64,000 nucleotides of DNA from Methylibium sp. Root1272 (GCF_001425905.1 NZ_LMDY01000015.1:124001-188000), one strand, 5' to 3'. Positions 51,569 to 63,584 are shown, counted from the first letter of the stretch. Made by a program: numbers and translations. The notes: generated by a model from the letters alone, not told the origin.

Positions 51569-53662
51569 ATGCCGCGCCAGCTGTTCGTCACCACTGCCCT
51601 GCCCTATGCCAACGGGCATTTCCACATCGGCCACATCATGGAGTACATCCAGGCCGACATCTGGGTGCGCTTCCAGCGCATGCAGGGCCACCAGGTGCAC
51701 TTCGTCGGCGCCGACGACGCACACGGCGCACCGATCATGATCGCCGCAGAGAAGGCCGGCAAGACGCCGCAGGCCTTCGTGGCCGACATCGCCGCGGGCC
51801 GCAAGCCCTATCTCGACGGCTTCCACATCGCCTTCGACAACTGGCACTCGACCGACGGCCCCGAGAACCACCAGCTCGCACAGGACACCTACCGGGCGCT
51901 GCGAAAGAACGGGCTGATCTTCACGCGCGAGATCGAGCAGTTCTTCGACCCGGTGAAGGCGATGTTCCTGCCCGACCGCTACATCAAGGGCGAGTGCCCG
52001 AAGTGCGGCGCGAAGGACCAGTACGGCGACTCCTGCGAGGTCTGCGGCGCGGTCTATGCGCCCACCGAACTGAAGCACCCCTACTCCACGCTGACCGGTG
52101 CGACGCCGGTGATGAAGACCAGCGAGCACCACTTCTTCCAGCTCAGCTCGCCGCGCTGCATCGAGTTCCTGGAAGGCTGGACCCACGGCAGCGCGCCGAT
52201 CAGCCAGCAGCCGCGGCTGCAGCCCGAGGTGCTGAACAAGATCAAGGAGTGGTTCACCACCGACGAGCAGGGCCACGGCGGCCTGGCCGACTGGGACATC
52301 TCGCGCGACGCGCCCTACTTCGGCATCGAGATCCCCGACGCGCCGGGCAAGTACTTCTACGTGTGGCTGGACGCGCCGATCGGCTACCTGGCCTCGCTGA
52401 AGAACTACTTCGACAAGCAGGGGCTGGACTTCGAGGCCTTCATGGCCGACCCGAAGACCGAGCAGGTGCACTTCATCGGCAAGGACATCACCTACTTCCA
52501 CACGCTGTTCTGGCCGGCGATGCTGCATTTCAGCGGCCGCCGCACGCCGGATCACATCTTCGTGCACGGCTTCATCACGGTGAGCGGCGAGAAGATGAGC
52601 AAGAGCCGCGGCACCGGCATCTCGCCGCTGCGCTACCTGGAGATCGGCATGAATGCCGAGTGGCTGCGCTACTACATCGCGGCCAAGCTGAACGGCAAGG
52701 TGGAGGACGTCGACTTCAACCCGGATGACTTCGTCGCGCGGGTCAACAGCGACCTGGTGGGCAAGTACATCAACATCGCGAGCCGGGCGGCGGGCTTCCT
52801 GACGAAGCGCTTCGACGGCCGGCTGACCGCCGAGCTGCCGGCCGAGAGCCGCACGCTGCTCGAAGGCCTGCAGGCCGCGCGTGACGACATCGCGCGGCTC
52901 TACGAGGAGCGCGAGTACGCCAAGGCGCTGCGCGAGACCATGGCGCTGGCCGACCGTGTGAACGAGTACGTCGACGCCCACAAGCCCTGGGAGCTCGCCA
53001 AGCAGGCCGGCCAGGACGCGCGCCTGCAGCAGGTCTGCAGCACCTGCATCGAAGCCTTCCGCCTGCTGACGATCTACCTGAAGCCGGTGCTGCCGGCGCT
53101 GGCGGCACAGATCGAAGGCTTCCTGAAGATCGAGCCGCTGCGTTTTGCCGATGCCGGCCGCCTGCTGGGAGCGCAGACGATCGGCGAGTACAAGCACCTG
53201 ATGCAGCGTGTCGACGCGAAGCTGCTCGATGCGCTGTTCGAGCCGCCGGCCGAGCCCTCTCCCCAGTCCTCTCCCGCCGCGGCGGCAGACGGAGCCAAGC
53301 CCGGCGGCGAGGCGCTGGCGCCGACGATCACCATCGACGACTTCACGAAGATCGACCTGCGCCTCGCGAAGATCGTCGATGCGGCGCTCGTCGAGGGCAG
53401 CACGAAGCTGCTGCGCCTCACGCTCGACGTCGGCGAGGGCCGCCACCGCACCGTCTTCAGCGGCATCCAGTCGGCGTTCAAGCCGGCCGACGTGATCGGC
53501 AAGTTCACGGTCGTGGTCGCCAACCTGGCGCCGCGCAAGATGAAGTTCGGCCTCAGCGAAGGCATGGTGCTGGCCGCATCGCACACCGACGACAAAACCC
53601 ACCCCGGGCTCTACCTGCTCGAGCCCACGCCCGGCGCCGTGCCGGGCCTGCGGGTGCGGTGA
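51569..53662 (+). CDS. metG: methionyl-tRNA synthetase
   Basis: 697 residues from the ATG at 51569; upstream open frame is non-homologous. The class I motifs are HFHIGH (near residue 18) and KMSKS in [11 protein letters not shown] Cys zinc site ([17 protein letters not shown]) lies in the connective peptide. The C-terminal tRNA-binding domain ([20 protein letters not shown]) follows an Ala/Pro linker. Essential translation enzyme. Confidence 0.97.
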   Translation: MPRQLFVTTALPYANGHFHIGHIMEYIQADIWVRFQRMQGHQVHFVGADDAHGAPIMIAAEKAGKTPQAFVADIAAGRKPYLDGFHIAFDNWHSTDGPENHQLAQDTYRALRKNGLIFTREIEQFFDPVKAMFLPDRYIKGECPKCGAKDQYGDSCEVCGAVYAPTELKHPYSTLTGATPVMKTSEHHFFQLSSPRCIEFLEGWTHGSAPISQQPRLQPEVLNKIKEWFTTDEQGHGGLADWDISRDAPYFGIEIPDAPGKYFYVWLDAPIGYLASLKNYFDKQGLDFEAFMADPKTEQVHFIGKDITYFHTLFWPAMLHFSGRRTPDHIFVHGFITVSGEKMSKSRGTGISPLRYLEIGMNAEWLRYYIAAKLNGKVEDVDFNPDDFVARVNSDLVGKYINIASRAAGFLTKRFDGRLTAELPAESRTLLEGLQAARDDIARLYEEREYAKALRETMALADRVNEYVDAHKPWELAKQAGQDARLQQVCSTCIEAFRLLTIYLKPVLPALAAQIEGFLKIEPLRFADAGRLLGAQTIGEYKHLMQRVDAKLLDALFEPPAEPSPQSSPAAAADGAKPGGEALAPTITIDDFTKIDLRLAKIVDAALVEGSTKLLRLTLDVGEGRHRTVFSGIQSAFKPADVIGKFTVVVANLAPRKMKFGLSEGMVLAASHTDDKTHPGLYLLEPTPGAVPGLRVR

Positions 53663-53851
53663 TGCCCACCACCCCGCGCGACCTCCGATGAGCGACCCGC
53701 GCGACCCCCGCCCCCTGCCCCGCGCCGAGACGCGGACCTGGGGGCCGTCGCGCCGCCGCCGCTTCATCGCCCGCCTGCACCACTGCGGTCCTCCGACAGC
53801 CCGGCCTTCCGCCGCGCTGCCGCCCGCCCCTGACGCCCGAGGACCCGCCCC

Positions 53852-55516
53852 ATGCAACTGCACCGTTTCCGCCCGCGCCTGCTCGATGCGCTGAAGACCT
53901 ACGACCGTGGCCGCTTTGCCGCCGACGCCGGCGCCGGCCTGACGGTCGGCGTGATCGCGCTGCCGCTGGCGATGGCCTTCGCGATCGCCAGCGGCGTCAA
54001 GCCCGAGCAGGGCATCTTCACCGCGATCATCGGCGGCTTCCTGGTGTCCGCGCTCGGTGGCTCCAGCGTGCAGATCGCCGGACCGGCGGGCGCCTTCATC
54101 GTCATCGTCTACGGCATCGTCGAGCGCTACGGCCTGGCCAACCTGCTGATCGCCACGGTGCTGGCCGGCACGATGCTGTTCGCGCTCGGCCTGTTCCGAC
54201 TCGGCGGCCTGGTGCGCTACGTGCCGATCACCATCGTCATCGGCTTCACCAACGGCATCGCGGTGCTGGTGGCGCTGTCGCAGCTCAAGGACCTGTTCGG
54301 CCTGGTCACGCCCAAGCTGCCGGCCGACTTCTTCACCCAGATCGGCGTGCTGCTCGAGCACGCCGACAGCTTCAACCCGATGGCCTTCGCGATCGGCCTG
54401 CTGTCGCTGGCGCTGCTGTTCGCGTGGCCGCGGCTGCAGAAGCACCACACCGTGGTCGAGCACACCACGCTGCGCAGCGCCTCGCGCATGCCCGCGCCGA
54501 TGGTGGTGCTGGTGCTGGCGACCACGGCCACCGCACTGCTGCAGCTGCCGGTCGAGACCATCGGCTCGCGCTTCGGCGGCATCCCGCAGGCGCTGCCGGC
54601 CTTCGTCTGGCCGGAGCTCAGCTGGCGCAGCGCGAAGGAGCTGTTCATCCCGACGCTGACGATCGCGATGCTGGGCGCGGTGGAGTCGCTGCTGTGCGCG
54701 CGCGTGGCCGACAACGTGGGCACGGTACCGAAGCACGACCCGAACCAGGAGCTGATGGCGCAGGGCATCGCCAACGTGGTGACGCCGTTCTTCGGCGGCA
54801 TCCCGACCACCGGCACGATCGCGCGCACCGTCACCAATGTGCGGGCCGGCGCGACCAGCCCGGTCGCCGGCATCGTGCATGCGGTCACGCTGCTCGTGGT
54901 GGTGCTGGTGGCCGCACCGCTGGCCGAGCACGTGCCGCTGGCGGCGCTGGCCGGCATCCTGCTGTTCGTGGCCTGGAACATGGGCGAGTGGCACGAGTTC
55001 GCACGGCTGCGGCACTTCAGCCTGCCCTACCGCATCATCCTCGTCGGCACCTTCCTGCTGACGGTGATCTTCGACCTGTCGGTCGCGGTGCAGGTGGGCC
55101 TGGTGCTGGCCTGCGCCTTCTTCATCTACCGCATGAGCACGCTGTTCCGCATCGAGCCGCTGGCGGCCACGGTGGACACACCGGCCGGCGTGGTGGTCGA
55201 GCGGCTCTACGGCGCGCTGTTCTTCGGCGCGGTGGCCAAGCTCGAGGCGGTGCCGGCGGGGCTGCCGGCCGGCACGCGGGTGCTGGTGCTCGAGGCGCAG
55301 CGGCTGATCTCGATCGACGCCAGCGGCGTCGACGCCCTCACCCAGCTCTACCGCACGCTGCAGCGCCAGGGCGTGGCGCTGCACCTGTGCGAGCTGAACG
55401 AGCAGCCGCGCTCGCTGCTGCAGCGTAGCGGCTTCTCGGCGCTGATCGGCGAGGACCGCATCGCGCCGACGCTGGCCGAGGCGCTGGCACGGTCGGCGGC
55501 GCCGGTGGCCGACTGA
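53852..55516 (+). CDS. SulP-family anion transporter
   Basis: 554 residues. The membrane part has 10 or more helices, with AGLTVGVIALPLAMAFAIAS near the start and QIAGPAGAFIVIVYGIVERY. The C-terminal STAS domain includes LVLEAQRLISIDASGVDALT. Substrate could be sulfate, bicarbonate or another anion; the sequence does not decide it. The 189-base gap before it holds no convincing gene. Confidence 0.9.
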   Translation: MQLHRFRPRLLDALKTYDRGRFAADAGAGLTVGVIALPLAMAFAIASGVKPEQGIFTAIIGGFLVSALGGSSVQIAGPAGAFIVIVYGIVERYGLANLLIATVLAGTMLFALGLFRLGGLVRYVPITIVIGFTNGIAVLVALSQLKDLFGLVTPKLPADFFTQIGVLLEHADSFNPMAFAIGLLSLALLFAWPRLQKHHTVVEHTTLRSASRMPAPMVVLVLATTATALLQLPVETIGSRFGGIPQALPAFVWPELSWRSAKELFIPTLTIAMLGAVESLLCARVADNVGTVPKHDPNQELMAQGIANVVTPFFGGIPTTGTIARTVTNVRAGATSPVAGIVHAVTLLVVVLVAAPLAEHVPLAALAGILLFVAWNMGEWHEFARLRHFSLPYRIILVGTFLLTVIFDLSVAVQVGLVLACAFFIYRMSTLFRIEPLAATVDTPAGVVVERLYGALFFGAVAKLEAVPAGLPAGTRVLVLEAQRLISIDASGVDALTQLYRTLQRQGVALHLCELNEQPRSLLQRSGFSALIGEDRIAPTLAEALARSAAPVAD

Positions 55517-55523
55517 GCCTCGC

Positions 55524-57062
55524 TCAGTCAGGCCAGAACGGCCGCGCCTTGCGGAGGCGCTTCAGCGCCCGGCTGCAGGCGGCCAGCGTCGCCTCGCGCC
55601 GCGCCGCGAGCCAGCCGACCGCGAACCAGGCCTGCGGCTGCTGAGCGGCCAGCGGCCGGTAGGCCGCCAGCGCCACGCACACGTCGTTGAACTCGCCCAG
55701 GTGTTCCTGCGCCTCGCGCAGGGCATCGAGGTAGCGTTCGACGGCGCGGCGCGGGAACAGGCCGGTGCTGAACTCGATGGCGTAGCGCAGGCGCTTGAGG
55801 CGCTTGCGCACGCGGTGGCGGGCCTCGTCGCTCAGGGTGTCGAAGCGCTTCGCGTCGCGCAGCGCCTGTTCGTGCCAGGCCTGCAGGCGCCGTGCGGCGA
55901 GGGCCGGCAGCGCGGCGGTCTTCTCCGCGTTGTCGGCTGCAGCGGCCGGGGCGGCCGGCAGCGACAGCTCGGCCAGCAGGTCGAAGAAGACCGCGCCGTG
56001 GCGGGCGCGTTCGGCATCGGTCCAGTGCGGCAGGTCGGCCGCGGCCGGCAGCGGCAGCGGCTGCTCGCCGATCGCCGCCAGCGCGGCGTCCACCTCGCGC
56101 TGCAGCCCGCCGCGCAGCACGTCGACGTCGCGCGTGCGGCCGAGTTCACGGAACAGCGCTGCGGCCGCATCGGCCCAGGCCGGCGTCGTCGGCACCCCCG
56201 GCCAGCCCTCGAAGTAGCGCTGCGCGGAGCGCAGCCGCCGCAGCGCCACCCGCAGCTGGTGCACCGGCTCGGCAGCGCTGCTGCCGGCGGCGACTTCGCT
56301 CCAGTTGGGCGAGGCCTGCGCGAGCACGTTGCGCAGCACGGCGGCCCAGGCGTCACCGGTCGGCGTGTCCTTGCGCAGGCGCAGTGGCCCGGCCTTGACC
56401 GCCGGCACCGGCTCGCCCGGCGACAGCCCGCGCGCCAGACGATCGCCCCGTTCGGCCTTGGTGCGCACGTCCAGCCACAGGCCATGGCGCAACGCCAGGC
56501 GGCGTGCCACCTCGATGACCGCCTGCGGCGCGCCGCGCAGCAATTCCACCTCCAGCTCGCACACCGGCCAGCGGCGCTCGACGCCGTCGGCACCGCGGGC
56601 CACGATCTCGCCGCGATCGAGCGCCAGTTCCACCGTGCCGTGGCGGCTGCGCAGCGGCCGGTGCAGGCGCCGGATGTCGGTACGGTACTGCGCGACGAGC
56701 GCCGGGGCCTGCGCTTCGCCGTCGCGCGGCGCGAGCGCGGCGCTCAGCGCCGCATGCGGCGGCGACCCGGCATGGCGCGTCGGATCGGCCTCCTGCGGCA
56801 CCTGGCCGGCGGGCACGAGCAGCGGCACGTTGTGCTCGCCGCGCGCCATGCCGTGCGCCGGCCCGGCCTTCAATGTCTGCACCCAGCGCCGGCCTTCCTT
56901 GCGCAGCCGCAGCGCGATACCGGCCGCCGCCAGCCGGCGGTCCGGGGTGTCGAAGTAGACCGCCTGTAGCCGGGTACGCTGCGCGGCCGGCGCCGCCACC
57001 GCGCGCTCCAAGGCGGCCAGCGCCGAGGCCGGCACCTGCAGCTTGAGTTCGATCTCGGTCAT
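55524..57062 (-). CDS. CYTH and CHAD domain protein
   Basis: 512 residues from the ATG at 57062. N-terminal CYTH domain begins MTEIELKLQVP, with the ExExK motif for triphosphate binding, and includes AVYFDTPDRRLAAAGIALRL. The CHAD domain (about 235-505) has many His and Arg, for example VHQLRVALRRLRSAQRYFEG and HRVRKRLKRLRYAIEFSTGL, which bind polyphosphate. Family members hydrolyse inorganic triphosphate or bind polyP granules. Confidence 0.9.
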   Translation of the reverse strand: MTEIELKLQVPASALAALERAVAAPAAQRTRLQAVYFDTPDRRLAAAGIALRLRKEGRRWVQTLKAGPAHGMARGEHNVPLLVPAGQVPQEADPTRHAGSPPHAALSAALAPRDGEAQAPALVAQYRTDIRRLHRPLRSRHGTVELALDRGEIVARGADGVERRWPVCELEVELLRGAPQAVIEVARRLALRHGLWLDVRTKAERGDRLARGLSPGEPVPAVKAGPLRLRKDTPTGDAWAAVLRNVLAQASPNWSEVAAGSSAAEPVHQLRVALRRLRSAQRYFEGWPGVPTTPAWADAAAALFRELGRTRDVDVLRGGLQREVDAALAAIGEQPLPLPAAADLPHWTDAERARHGAVFFDLLAELSLPAAPAAAADNAEKTAALPALAARRLQAWHEQALRDAKRFDTLSDEARHRVRKRLKRLRYAIEFSTGLFPRRAVERYLDALREAQEHLGEFNDVCVALAAYRPLAAQQPQAWFAVGWLAARREATLAACSRALKRLRKARPFWPD

Positions 57063-57170
57063 CGCGCGAATATGGCACGGCCATATGACAGTGACCGTGG
57101 CGTGACAGCCCGCCGCCGGGGCCTGCCGGGCGCGCCCGGTAAAATGGCCGCCGAACTCTGAAGCCCCGCC

Positions 57171-57371
57171 ATGCCGCTGTTCTGGAAACCCTATCGCTCC
57201 GACGTGACCGACTTCATCGCCACGCTGAAGCAGCGCGATCCGCAACTCGAGGAGAAGCAGCGCGAGGGCCGGGCGCTGCTGTGGGACCGCCCGCAGGACC
57301 GCCAGGCGGCAGCCGACCAGCGCGATGCGCGGGTGCCGCAGCAGCCCTACGTCTACCAGACCAAGGGCTGA
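57171..57371 (+). CDS. DUF3460 family protein
   Basis: 66 residues. The sequence FWKPYRSDVTDFIATLKQRD is typical of this short family of Betaproteobacteria. Followed by scpA. A TAAAAT hexamer lies 25 bases upstream of the ATG and could be a -10 box. Function unknown. Confidence 0.85.
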   Translation: MPLFWKPYRSDVTDFIATLKQRDPQLEEKQREGRALLWDRPQDRQAAADQRDARVPQQPYVYQTKG

Positions 57372-57388
57372 GCGCGAACGGGCTGCAC

Positions 57389-58240
57389 GTGCGTGCGACC
57401 GTGATCGGCAGCAACGACAGCGTGGTCGCCGAGGGGGCGGCCCCGACCGACGTGGTGGACCAGATCGCGCTGGCCCGCCTGTACGGCGAGCCGCTGTTCG
57501 CGCTGCCGACCGACCTGTACATCCCGCCCGACGCGCTGGAGGTCTTCCTCGAGACCTTCGAGGGGCCGCTGGACCTGCTGCTCTACCTGATCCGCAAGCA
57601 GAACTTCAACATCCTCGACATCCCGATGGCGGATGTGACGCGGCAGTACCTGGCCTACGTCGACCAGATCCGCGACCGCAACCTCGAGCTGGCCGCCGAA
57701 TACCTGCTGATGGCGGCGATGCTGATCGAGATCAAGTCGCGCATGCTGCTGCCCCCGAAGCGCAGCGACGAGGGCAAGGAGGCCGAGGACCCGCGCGCCG
57801 AGCTGGTGCGCCGCCTGCTGGAATACGAGCAGATCAAGGCCGCGGCCGCCCGGCTGGACCAGTTGCCGCAGCTCGGCCGCGACTTCCTGCGCGCGCAGGT
57901 GCACATCGAGCAGTCGCTGACGCCGCGCTTCCCCGACGTGAACGTCGACGAACTGCGCGAAGCCTGGCTCGACATCCTCAAGCGCGCCCGGCTCGTGCAG
58001 CACCACAAGATCACGCGCGAGGAGCTGTCGGTGCGCGAGCACATGAGCCTCGTGCTGCGGCGCCTGCAGGGCCGCCGATTCGTCGAGTTCGAGGACCTGT
58101 TCGAGACGAGTCGCGGCCCGCAGGTGATGGTGGTGACCTTCATCGCGATGCTGGAACTGGCGCGCGAGCGCCTGATCGAGCTGACGCAGGCCGAGGCCTT
58201 CGCGCCGCTGTACGTCCGGCTGGCCTACCAGCCGTCCTGA
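57389..58240 (+). CDS. scpA: segregation and condensation protein A
   Basis: 283 residues if the GTG at 57389 is used; GTG at 57401 is also possible. Kleisin of the SMC-ScpAB complex. Family segments: [40 protein letters not shown] and a winged-helix C-terminus with [20 protein letters not shown]. Confidence 0.9.
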   Translation: MRATVIGSNDSVVAEGAAPTDVVDQIALARLYGEPLFALPTDLYIPPDALEVFLETFEGPLDLLLYLIRKQNFNILDIPMADVTRQYLAYVDQIRDRNLELAAEYLLMAAMLIEIKSRMLLPPKRSDEGKEAEDPRAELVRRLLEYEQIKAAAARLDQLPQLGRDFLRAQVHIEQSLTPRFPDVNVDELREAWLDILKRARLVQHHKITREELSVREHMSLVLRRLQGRRFVEFEDLFETSRGPQVMVVTFIAMLELARERLIELTQAEAFAPLYVRLAYQPS

Positions 58241-58313
58241 ATTCCCCGGGCGCCGGGCCGGCGGCATGCTGGCAGAATCCGCCGCCCCAGCGTCGAAAGA
58301 CAGCAGCCCGACC

Positions 58314-59153
58314 ATGAGCAGCCACTCCTCGCCCGCCGACACCCCGAGTGCCCGCAAGCCCGTCACGCTGCACACGCTGCGCGAGATGCACGCGCGCGGC
58401 GAGAAGATCGCGATGATCACGGCCTACGACGCCAGCTTCGCCGCGCTGGTCGACACCGCCGGCGTCGACTGCATCCTGGTCGGCGATTCGCTGGGCATGG
58501 TGCTCAAGGGCCAGTCGAGCACGCTGTCGGTCACGATGGAACAGATCGGCTACCACACGCGCAGCACCTCGCGCGGCACGAAGGCGGCCTTCCTGATCGC
58601 CGACATGCCGTTCGGCAGCTACCAGGAGAACCCGGTGCAGGCGCTGCGCAATGCCGGCACGCTGATGGCCGCCGGCGCGCAGATGGTCAAGCTCGAGGGG
58701 GGCGGCTGGACGCCCGAGACGGTGAACTTCCTGGTCGAGCGCGGCGTGCCGGTGTGCGCCCACCTGGGGCTCACGCCGCAGAGCGTGCACGCCCTCGGCG
58801 GCTACCGCATCCAGGGCAAGGACGAGGCCGGCGCCGCCACGCTGCGCCGCCACGCCAAGGCCCTGGCGGACGCCGGCGCGGCGATGATGGTGCTGGAGCT
58901 GATGCCCTCGGCGGTGGCGAAGCAGGTGCAGGCCGACAACCCCGGGCTGATGACCATCGGCATCGGTGCCGGCGCCGGCACTGCCGGCCAGGTGCTGGTG
59001 CTGCACGACATGCTGGGCGTGACACGCGGCAGGCTGCCGCGCTTCGTGCGCAACTTCATGGACGGCGCCACGTCGATCGAGGATGCAGTGCGCCGCTACG
59101 TGGCCGCGGTCAAGGACGGCAGCTTTCCCGACGAAGCGCTGCACGCCTATTGA
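58314..59153 (+). CDS. panB: 3-methyl-2-oxobutanoate hydroxymethyltransferase
   Basis: 279 residues from the ATG at 58314; an ATG at 58266 would add 16 residues with a similarly weak ribosome site. First step of pantothenate synthesis. Signatures: [59 protein letters not shown] and [20 protein letters not shown]. Directly upstream of panC. Confidence 0.95.
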   Translation: MSSHSSPADTPSARKPVTLHTLREMHARGEKIAMITAYDASFAALVDTAGVDCILVGDSLGMVLKGQSSTLSVTMEQIGYHTRSTSRGTKAAFLIADMPFGSYQENPVQALRNAGTLMAAGAQMVKLEGGGWTPETVNFLVERGVPVCAHLGLTPQSVHALGGYRIQGKDEAGAATLRRHAKALADAGAAMMVLELMPSAVAKQVQADNPGLMTIGIGAGAGTAGQVLVLHDMLGVTRGRLPRFVRNFMDGATSIEDAVRRYVAAVKDGSFPDEALHAY

Positions 59154-60017
<864 letters not shown>

Positions 60018-60035
60018 GGAGCAGCGCTCGCGCCC

Positions 60036-60248
60036 TCAGCCCTCGAGCCGGATGGCGCCGGCCGCCACATAGCGCTGGAAGTCGGCGATCGGCATCGTGG
60101 CCGCGCCATGCGTGTCCTCGTCGACCCAGCTCAGCAGGGCATCCATCTCGGTGGTCTCGACCTCGACGGGGCCGGGCCGGATGACGATCATCGGACCGTC
60201 GCCTTCGCGGTACTCGACCTTGCCGAGGATCTGTGCAGCTTGGGCCAT
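60036..60248 (-). CDS. small hypothetical protein
   Basis: 70 residues from the ATG at 60248. It contains ILGKVEYREGDGPMIVIRPG and a C-terminal MPIADFQRYVAAGAIRL. Acidic, soluble, no membrane segment. I do not recognise it; it converges on panC. Confidence 0.6.
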   Translation of the reverse strand: MAQAAQILGKVEYREGDGPMIVIRPGPVEVETTEMDALLSWVDEDTHGAATMPIADFQRYVAAGAIRLEG

Positions 60249-60373
60249 GGCGTGCTTTCGAGGCAATGTGATCCCATCGTCGCCGGGCGGCCGACGGCTC
60301 GATAGAAGAAAGCCGCGCGCCGCGCCGTAGCCGATCTCCTACATCGCCGCGCGGCCGGGCCGGTGGCGGCGAT

Positions 60374-62185
60374 TCATTCCCCCCAGCCCTCGCGCCGCCG
60401 CGCCTCGCGGTTCGCGCGGTCCTGGGCGAACAGCTCCTCGAGCTGCTGTCGACCGGCCTGGGCCATCGACACCAGCTTCGCCTCGTCCTGGTGGTGCGGC
60501 CACATCTTCTCGAGCTGGCCCACGCTGTGGCGCCGGAAGCGCATCGCCAGCGTGCGGGCACGGTGCGGCTCCCAACCCAGCAACTGCAGCACGCTGCGCG
60601 CGCTCATCAGCGAGGCGTCGAGGATCTCGCGCTCGACGTGCTCGACACCGCGGTCGCGCAGCGAGTAATAGTGCTGCACGTTGCGCGCGCGGGCCACCAC
60701 CTGCAGGTTCGGGAAATGCTCCTTCGCCAGGTCGGCGACCTTGAGACTCTGCGTCACGTCGTCGATCGCGATCACCAGCACGCGGGCCGTCGCGGCGCCA
60801 GCGGTGCGCAGCAGGTCGAGCCGCGTCGCGTCGCCGTAGTACACGGTGAAGCCGAAGCGGCGCAGCACCTCGATCTGCTCGGCATCGTGTTCCAGCACCG
60901 TGGCCTTCAGGCCGTTGGCGTAGAGCATGCGCGCGACGATTTGGCCGTAACGGCCGAAGCCGGCGATGATGACCGGCGCATCCTGCGGCTCGCTCAGCTC
61001 CTCCAGTTCGGGCCCGGTGCGGATCGCATAGCGCGGCAGCACCCAGCGGTCGAAGGCGACCAGCAGCAGCGGCGTGACCAGCATCGACAGCGCCACCGCG
61101 CCGATCAGCACCGAGGCCACCTCGCCGGTGAAGACCTGCGCCGTCGCCGCGGCCTGGAACACGACGAAGGCGAACTCGCCGCCCTGCGCCAGCAGCAGCG
61201 TGAACACCGGCCGCTCCTGCCAGGGCACGCCCATCGCGCGCGCCAGCCCCCACAGCACCAGCGCCTTGACCGCCAGGAAGCCGGCCAGCAGGCCGAGCAC
61301 GATGGCAGGATGCGCCAGCAGCGCGTCGAAGTCGACCGACATGCCCACGGCGATGAAGAACAGCCCGAGCAGCAGGCCCTTGAAGGGCTCGACGTCGGTT
61401 TCCAGCTCGCGCTTGTACTCGCTCTCGGCCAGCAGCACACCGCCGAGGAAGGCGCCGAGCGCCATCGACAGGCCCACCACCTGCATCAGCGCCGCGATGC
61501 CGACCACCAGGCCCAGCGACGCGGCGGTGAAGATCTCCGGCGTGTTGCTGCGCGCGATCCAGCGGAACAGTGGACGCAGCAGCAAGCGCCCGCCCAGCAC
61601 GATGGCGACGATCACGCCCAGCGCGCGCGCCGCCTCCCAGCCGGCGTGGACGTCGTCGGAGACAGCGCCCCCGAGCAACGGGATCAGCGCCAGGATTGGG
61701 ATCGCCGCAACGTCCTGGAACAGCAGGATCGAGAAGCCGGCCTGGCCGGAGCTGGTGGGCATCAGGTTGCGCTCGCCCATCACCTGCAGGGCGATCGCGG
61801 TCGAGCTGAGCGCCAGTCCCAGCGCCGCCACCAGCCCCAGCTTCCACGGCACGCCGAAGGCCCAGCCGGCCAGCCACAGCACCGCCGCGCAGCCCAGCAC
61901 CTGGGCCGCACCCCAGCCGAAGATCGGCCGTCGCAGCGCCCACAGGCGCTTGGGCTCGAGCTCCAGCCCGACCAGGAACAGCATCAGCACCACGCCGAAC
62001 TCGGCGAAATGCAGGATGGTCTCGGGGTCGCTGACCAGACCGAGGCCGAAGGGCCCGATCGCCAGCCCGGCGGCAAGGTAGCCGATGATGGCGCCGAGGC
62101 CGAGCGCCTTCGACAGCGGCACCGCGATCACCGCCGCCCCCAGGAACACCAGGCTGCCGGTCAGCCAGGGCGTGACGGTGCTCAT
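60374..62185 (-). CDS. kefC: KefB/KefC-type monovalent cation:proton antiporter
   Basis: 603 residues from the ATG at 62185. About 12 membrane helices of the Na+/H+ exchanger fold to residue 380, then an NAD-binding TrkA-N domain (PVIIAGFGRYGQIVARMLYA). The C-terminal end is charged. ATGA overlap with the upstream oxidoreductase gene supports a KefC-KefF pair. Likely potassium efflux, perhaps glutathione-controlled. Confidence 0.9.
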   Translation of the reverse strand: MSTVTPWLTGSLVFLGAAVIAVPLSKALGLGAIIGYLAAGLAIGPFGLGLVSDPETILHFAEFGVVLMLFLVGLELEPKRLWALRRPIFGWGAAQVLGCAAVLWLAGWAFGVPWKLGLVAALGLALSSTAIALQVMGERNLMPTSSGQAGFSILLFQDVAAIPILALIPLLGGAVSDDVHAGWEAARALGVIVAIVLGGRLLLRPLFRWIARSNTPEIFTAASLGLVVGIAALMQVVGLSMALGAFLGGVLLAESEYKRELETDVEPFKGLLLGLFFIAVGMSVDFDALLAHPAIVLGLLAGFLAVKALVLWGLARAMGVPWQERPVFTLLLAQGGEFAFVVFQAAATAQVFTGEVASVLIGAVALSMLVTPLLLVAFDRWVLPRYAIRTGPELEELSEPQDAPVIIAGFGRYGQIVARMLYANGLKATVLEHDAEQIEVLRRFGFTVYYGDATRLDLLRTAGAATARVLVIAIDDVTQSLKVADLAKEHFPNLQVVARARNVQHYYSLRDRGVEHVEREILDASLMSARSVLQLLGWEPHRARTLAMRFRRHSVGQLEKMWPHHQDEAKLVSMAQAGRQQLEELFAQDRANREARRREGWGE

Positions 62186-62829
62186 GGCCGCACGGCCTCG
62201 GGACGGTCGCCCTGCGGCACTTCGCAGGCCGGGCAGTCGTCCAGCTCCGCCATCTCGGGCCAGCCCGGATAGCTGGCCAGGCGGTCGCGGTAGGCGGCTC
62301 GGTGCGCCGCGAGCTGCGCGGCCGCCATGCCATGGGCACCGTGCAGCACCAGCGGCGGCAGGAAACGCAGGCCGCACAGGGCCGCGGTCTGCTCGTAGGG
62401 CGGCAGGAAGGCGTCGAAGAAGTAGCGGTTGTAGCCGTCGGGCCGGTAGGCCGATTCCGTGCCCCCGGTCGACGCGACCAGCCACACGTCCTTGCCGCGC
62501 AGCGCCGTACCGTTCTGCCCGTAGGCCCAGCCCAGCGCCAGCACCTCGTCGAACCACAGCTTCATCAGCGGTGGCGCGGCGTACCACTGGATCGGGTGCT
62601 GCCAGACGATCAGGTCGGCGCGTGCCGCGCTCGCCTGTTCGGCCGGCACGTCGATCACGTAGTCCGGGTAGAGCGCGTAGAGATCACGCAGCTCCAGCGT
62701 GTTGCGCGTCGTGCTCGTGCTGCCGTCGGCCGGCCGGGCCGCCAGCTCACGGGCGGCCTCGAGCAAGCCCCGGTTCACGCGCGACAGCCGCAGGTCGGGG
62801 TGGGCGGCCAGCACCAGTACATGGGCCAT
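62182..62829 (-). CDS. kefF: KefF-like NAD(P)H:quinone oxidoreductase
   Basis: 215 residues. Flavodoxin-like fold with VLVLAAHPDLRLSRVNRGLL, LIVWQHPIQWYAAPPLMKLW and LVASTGGTESAY. The ancillary subunit that activates the adjacent KefC-type antiporter and reduces quinones. Overlap with the antiporter gene is 4 bases. Confidence 0.9.
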   Translation of the reverse strand: MAHVLVLAAHPDLRLSRVNRGLLEAARELAARPADGSTSTTRNTLELRDLYALYPDYVIDVPAEQASAARADLIVWQHPIQWYAAPPLMKLWFDEVLALGWAYGQNGTALRGKDVWLVASTGGTESAYRPDGYNRYFFDAFLPPYEQTAALCGLRFLPPLVLHGAHGMAAAQLAAHRAAYRDRLASYPGWPEMAELDDCPACEVPQGDRPEAVRP

Positions 62830-62963
62830 GGGGTCGAGCTTCCTCGGTTCGGCAGCACGGAGGGCGGGCTGCGGGCAGACGGCGCGCGGGCGGGAGGCCA
62901 AGGCTGCCGCTAACATAGCCCGCGCATTCTCCCAGCGACCCGACCTTTGCACAGGAGCGAGCG

Positions 62964-63584
62964 ATGCCCGTGATCGTGGTGGCCAATCCCAAGGGCGGCG
63001 TGGGCAAGTCCACGCTGTCGACCAACCTTGCCGGCTATCTGGCCCGGCAGGGCCACGCGGTGATGCTGGGCGACGTCGATCGCCAGCAGTCGGCACGCAC
63101 CTGGCTCGGCCTGCGGCCCGCCACGCTGCCGGTCATCACCGGCTGGGAGCTCCAGCCCGATCACCTGGTCAAGCCGCCGAAGGGCACCAGCCATGTCGTG
63201 CTGGACACGCCGGCCGGCCTGCACGGCAAGAAGCTCGACGAGGTGATGCGGATCGCCGATCGCGTGCTGGTGCCGCTGCAGCCGAGCATCTTCGACATCT
63301 ACGCGACGCGCGACTTCATCACCGCGCTGCTGGCACGCCGCAAGAGCGAGCGGGTCGACGTGGCGGTGATCGCCAACCGCGTGCGCGACGGCAGCATCTC
63401 GGCCGGACAGCTCGACAGCTTTCTCGGCACGCTGGGCGTGCCGCTGCTCGGCCACCTGCGCGACACCCAGAACTACATCCATCTCGCGGCCCGCGGGCTG
63501 ACGCTATGGGACGTGGCGCCGAGCCGCGTCGAGAAGGACCTGGAGCAGTGGGCGCTGGTCACCCGCTGGGCCGATGGCCGCTGA
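62964..63584 (+). CDS. ParA/MinD-family ATPase
   Basis: 206 residues. Deviant Walker A in [20 protein letters not shown], followed by GDVDRQQSARTWL and VVLDTPAGLHGKKL. Chromosomal orphan: no parB or parS seen nearby. It may position a cellular cargo. RBS-like GGAGCGAG lies 9 bases upstream. Divergent from kefF; the 134-base gap should hold both promoters, not resolved. Confidence 0.85.
   Translation: MPVIVVANPKGGVGKSTLSTNLAGYLARQGHAVMLGDVDRQQSARTWLGLRPATLPVITGWELQPDHLVKPPKGTSHVVLDTPAGLHGKKLDEVMRIADRVLVPLQPSIFDIYATRDFITALLARRKSERVDVAVIANRVRDGSISAGQLDSFLGTLGVPLLGHLRDTQNYIHLAARGLTLWDVAPSRVEKDLEQWALVTRWADGR

Noticed and set aside
53688-53894. Short open frame between metG and the SulP gene
   Set aside because: Pro/Arg/Ala-rich, overlaps the SulP start, no family pattern and weak start context.
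51374-55384. A minus-strand open frame of over 1300 codons opposite metG and the SulP gene
   Set aside because: Both plus-strand genes have full catalytic or family motifs; the antisense translation is His/Gln/Arg-rich repeats without homology features.
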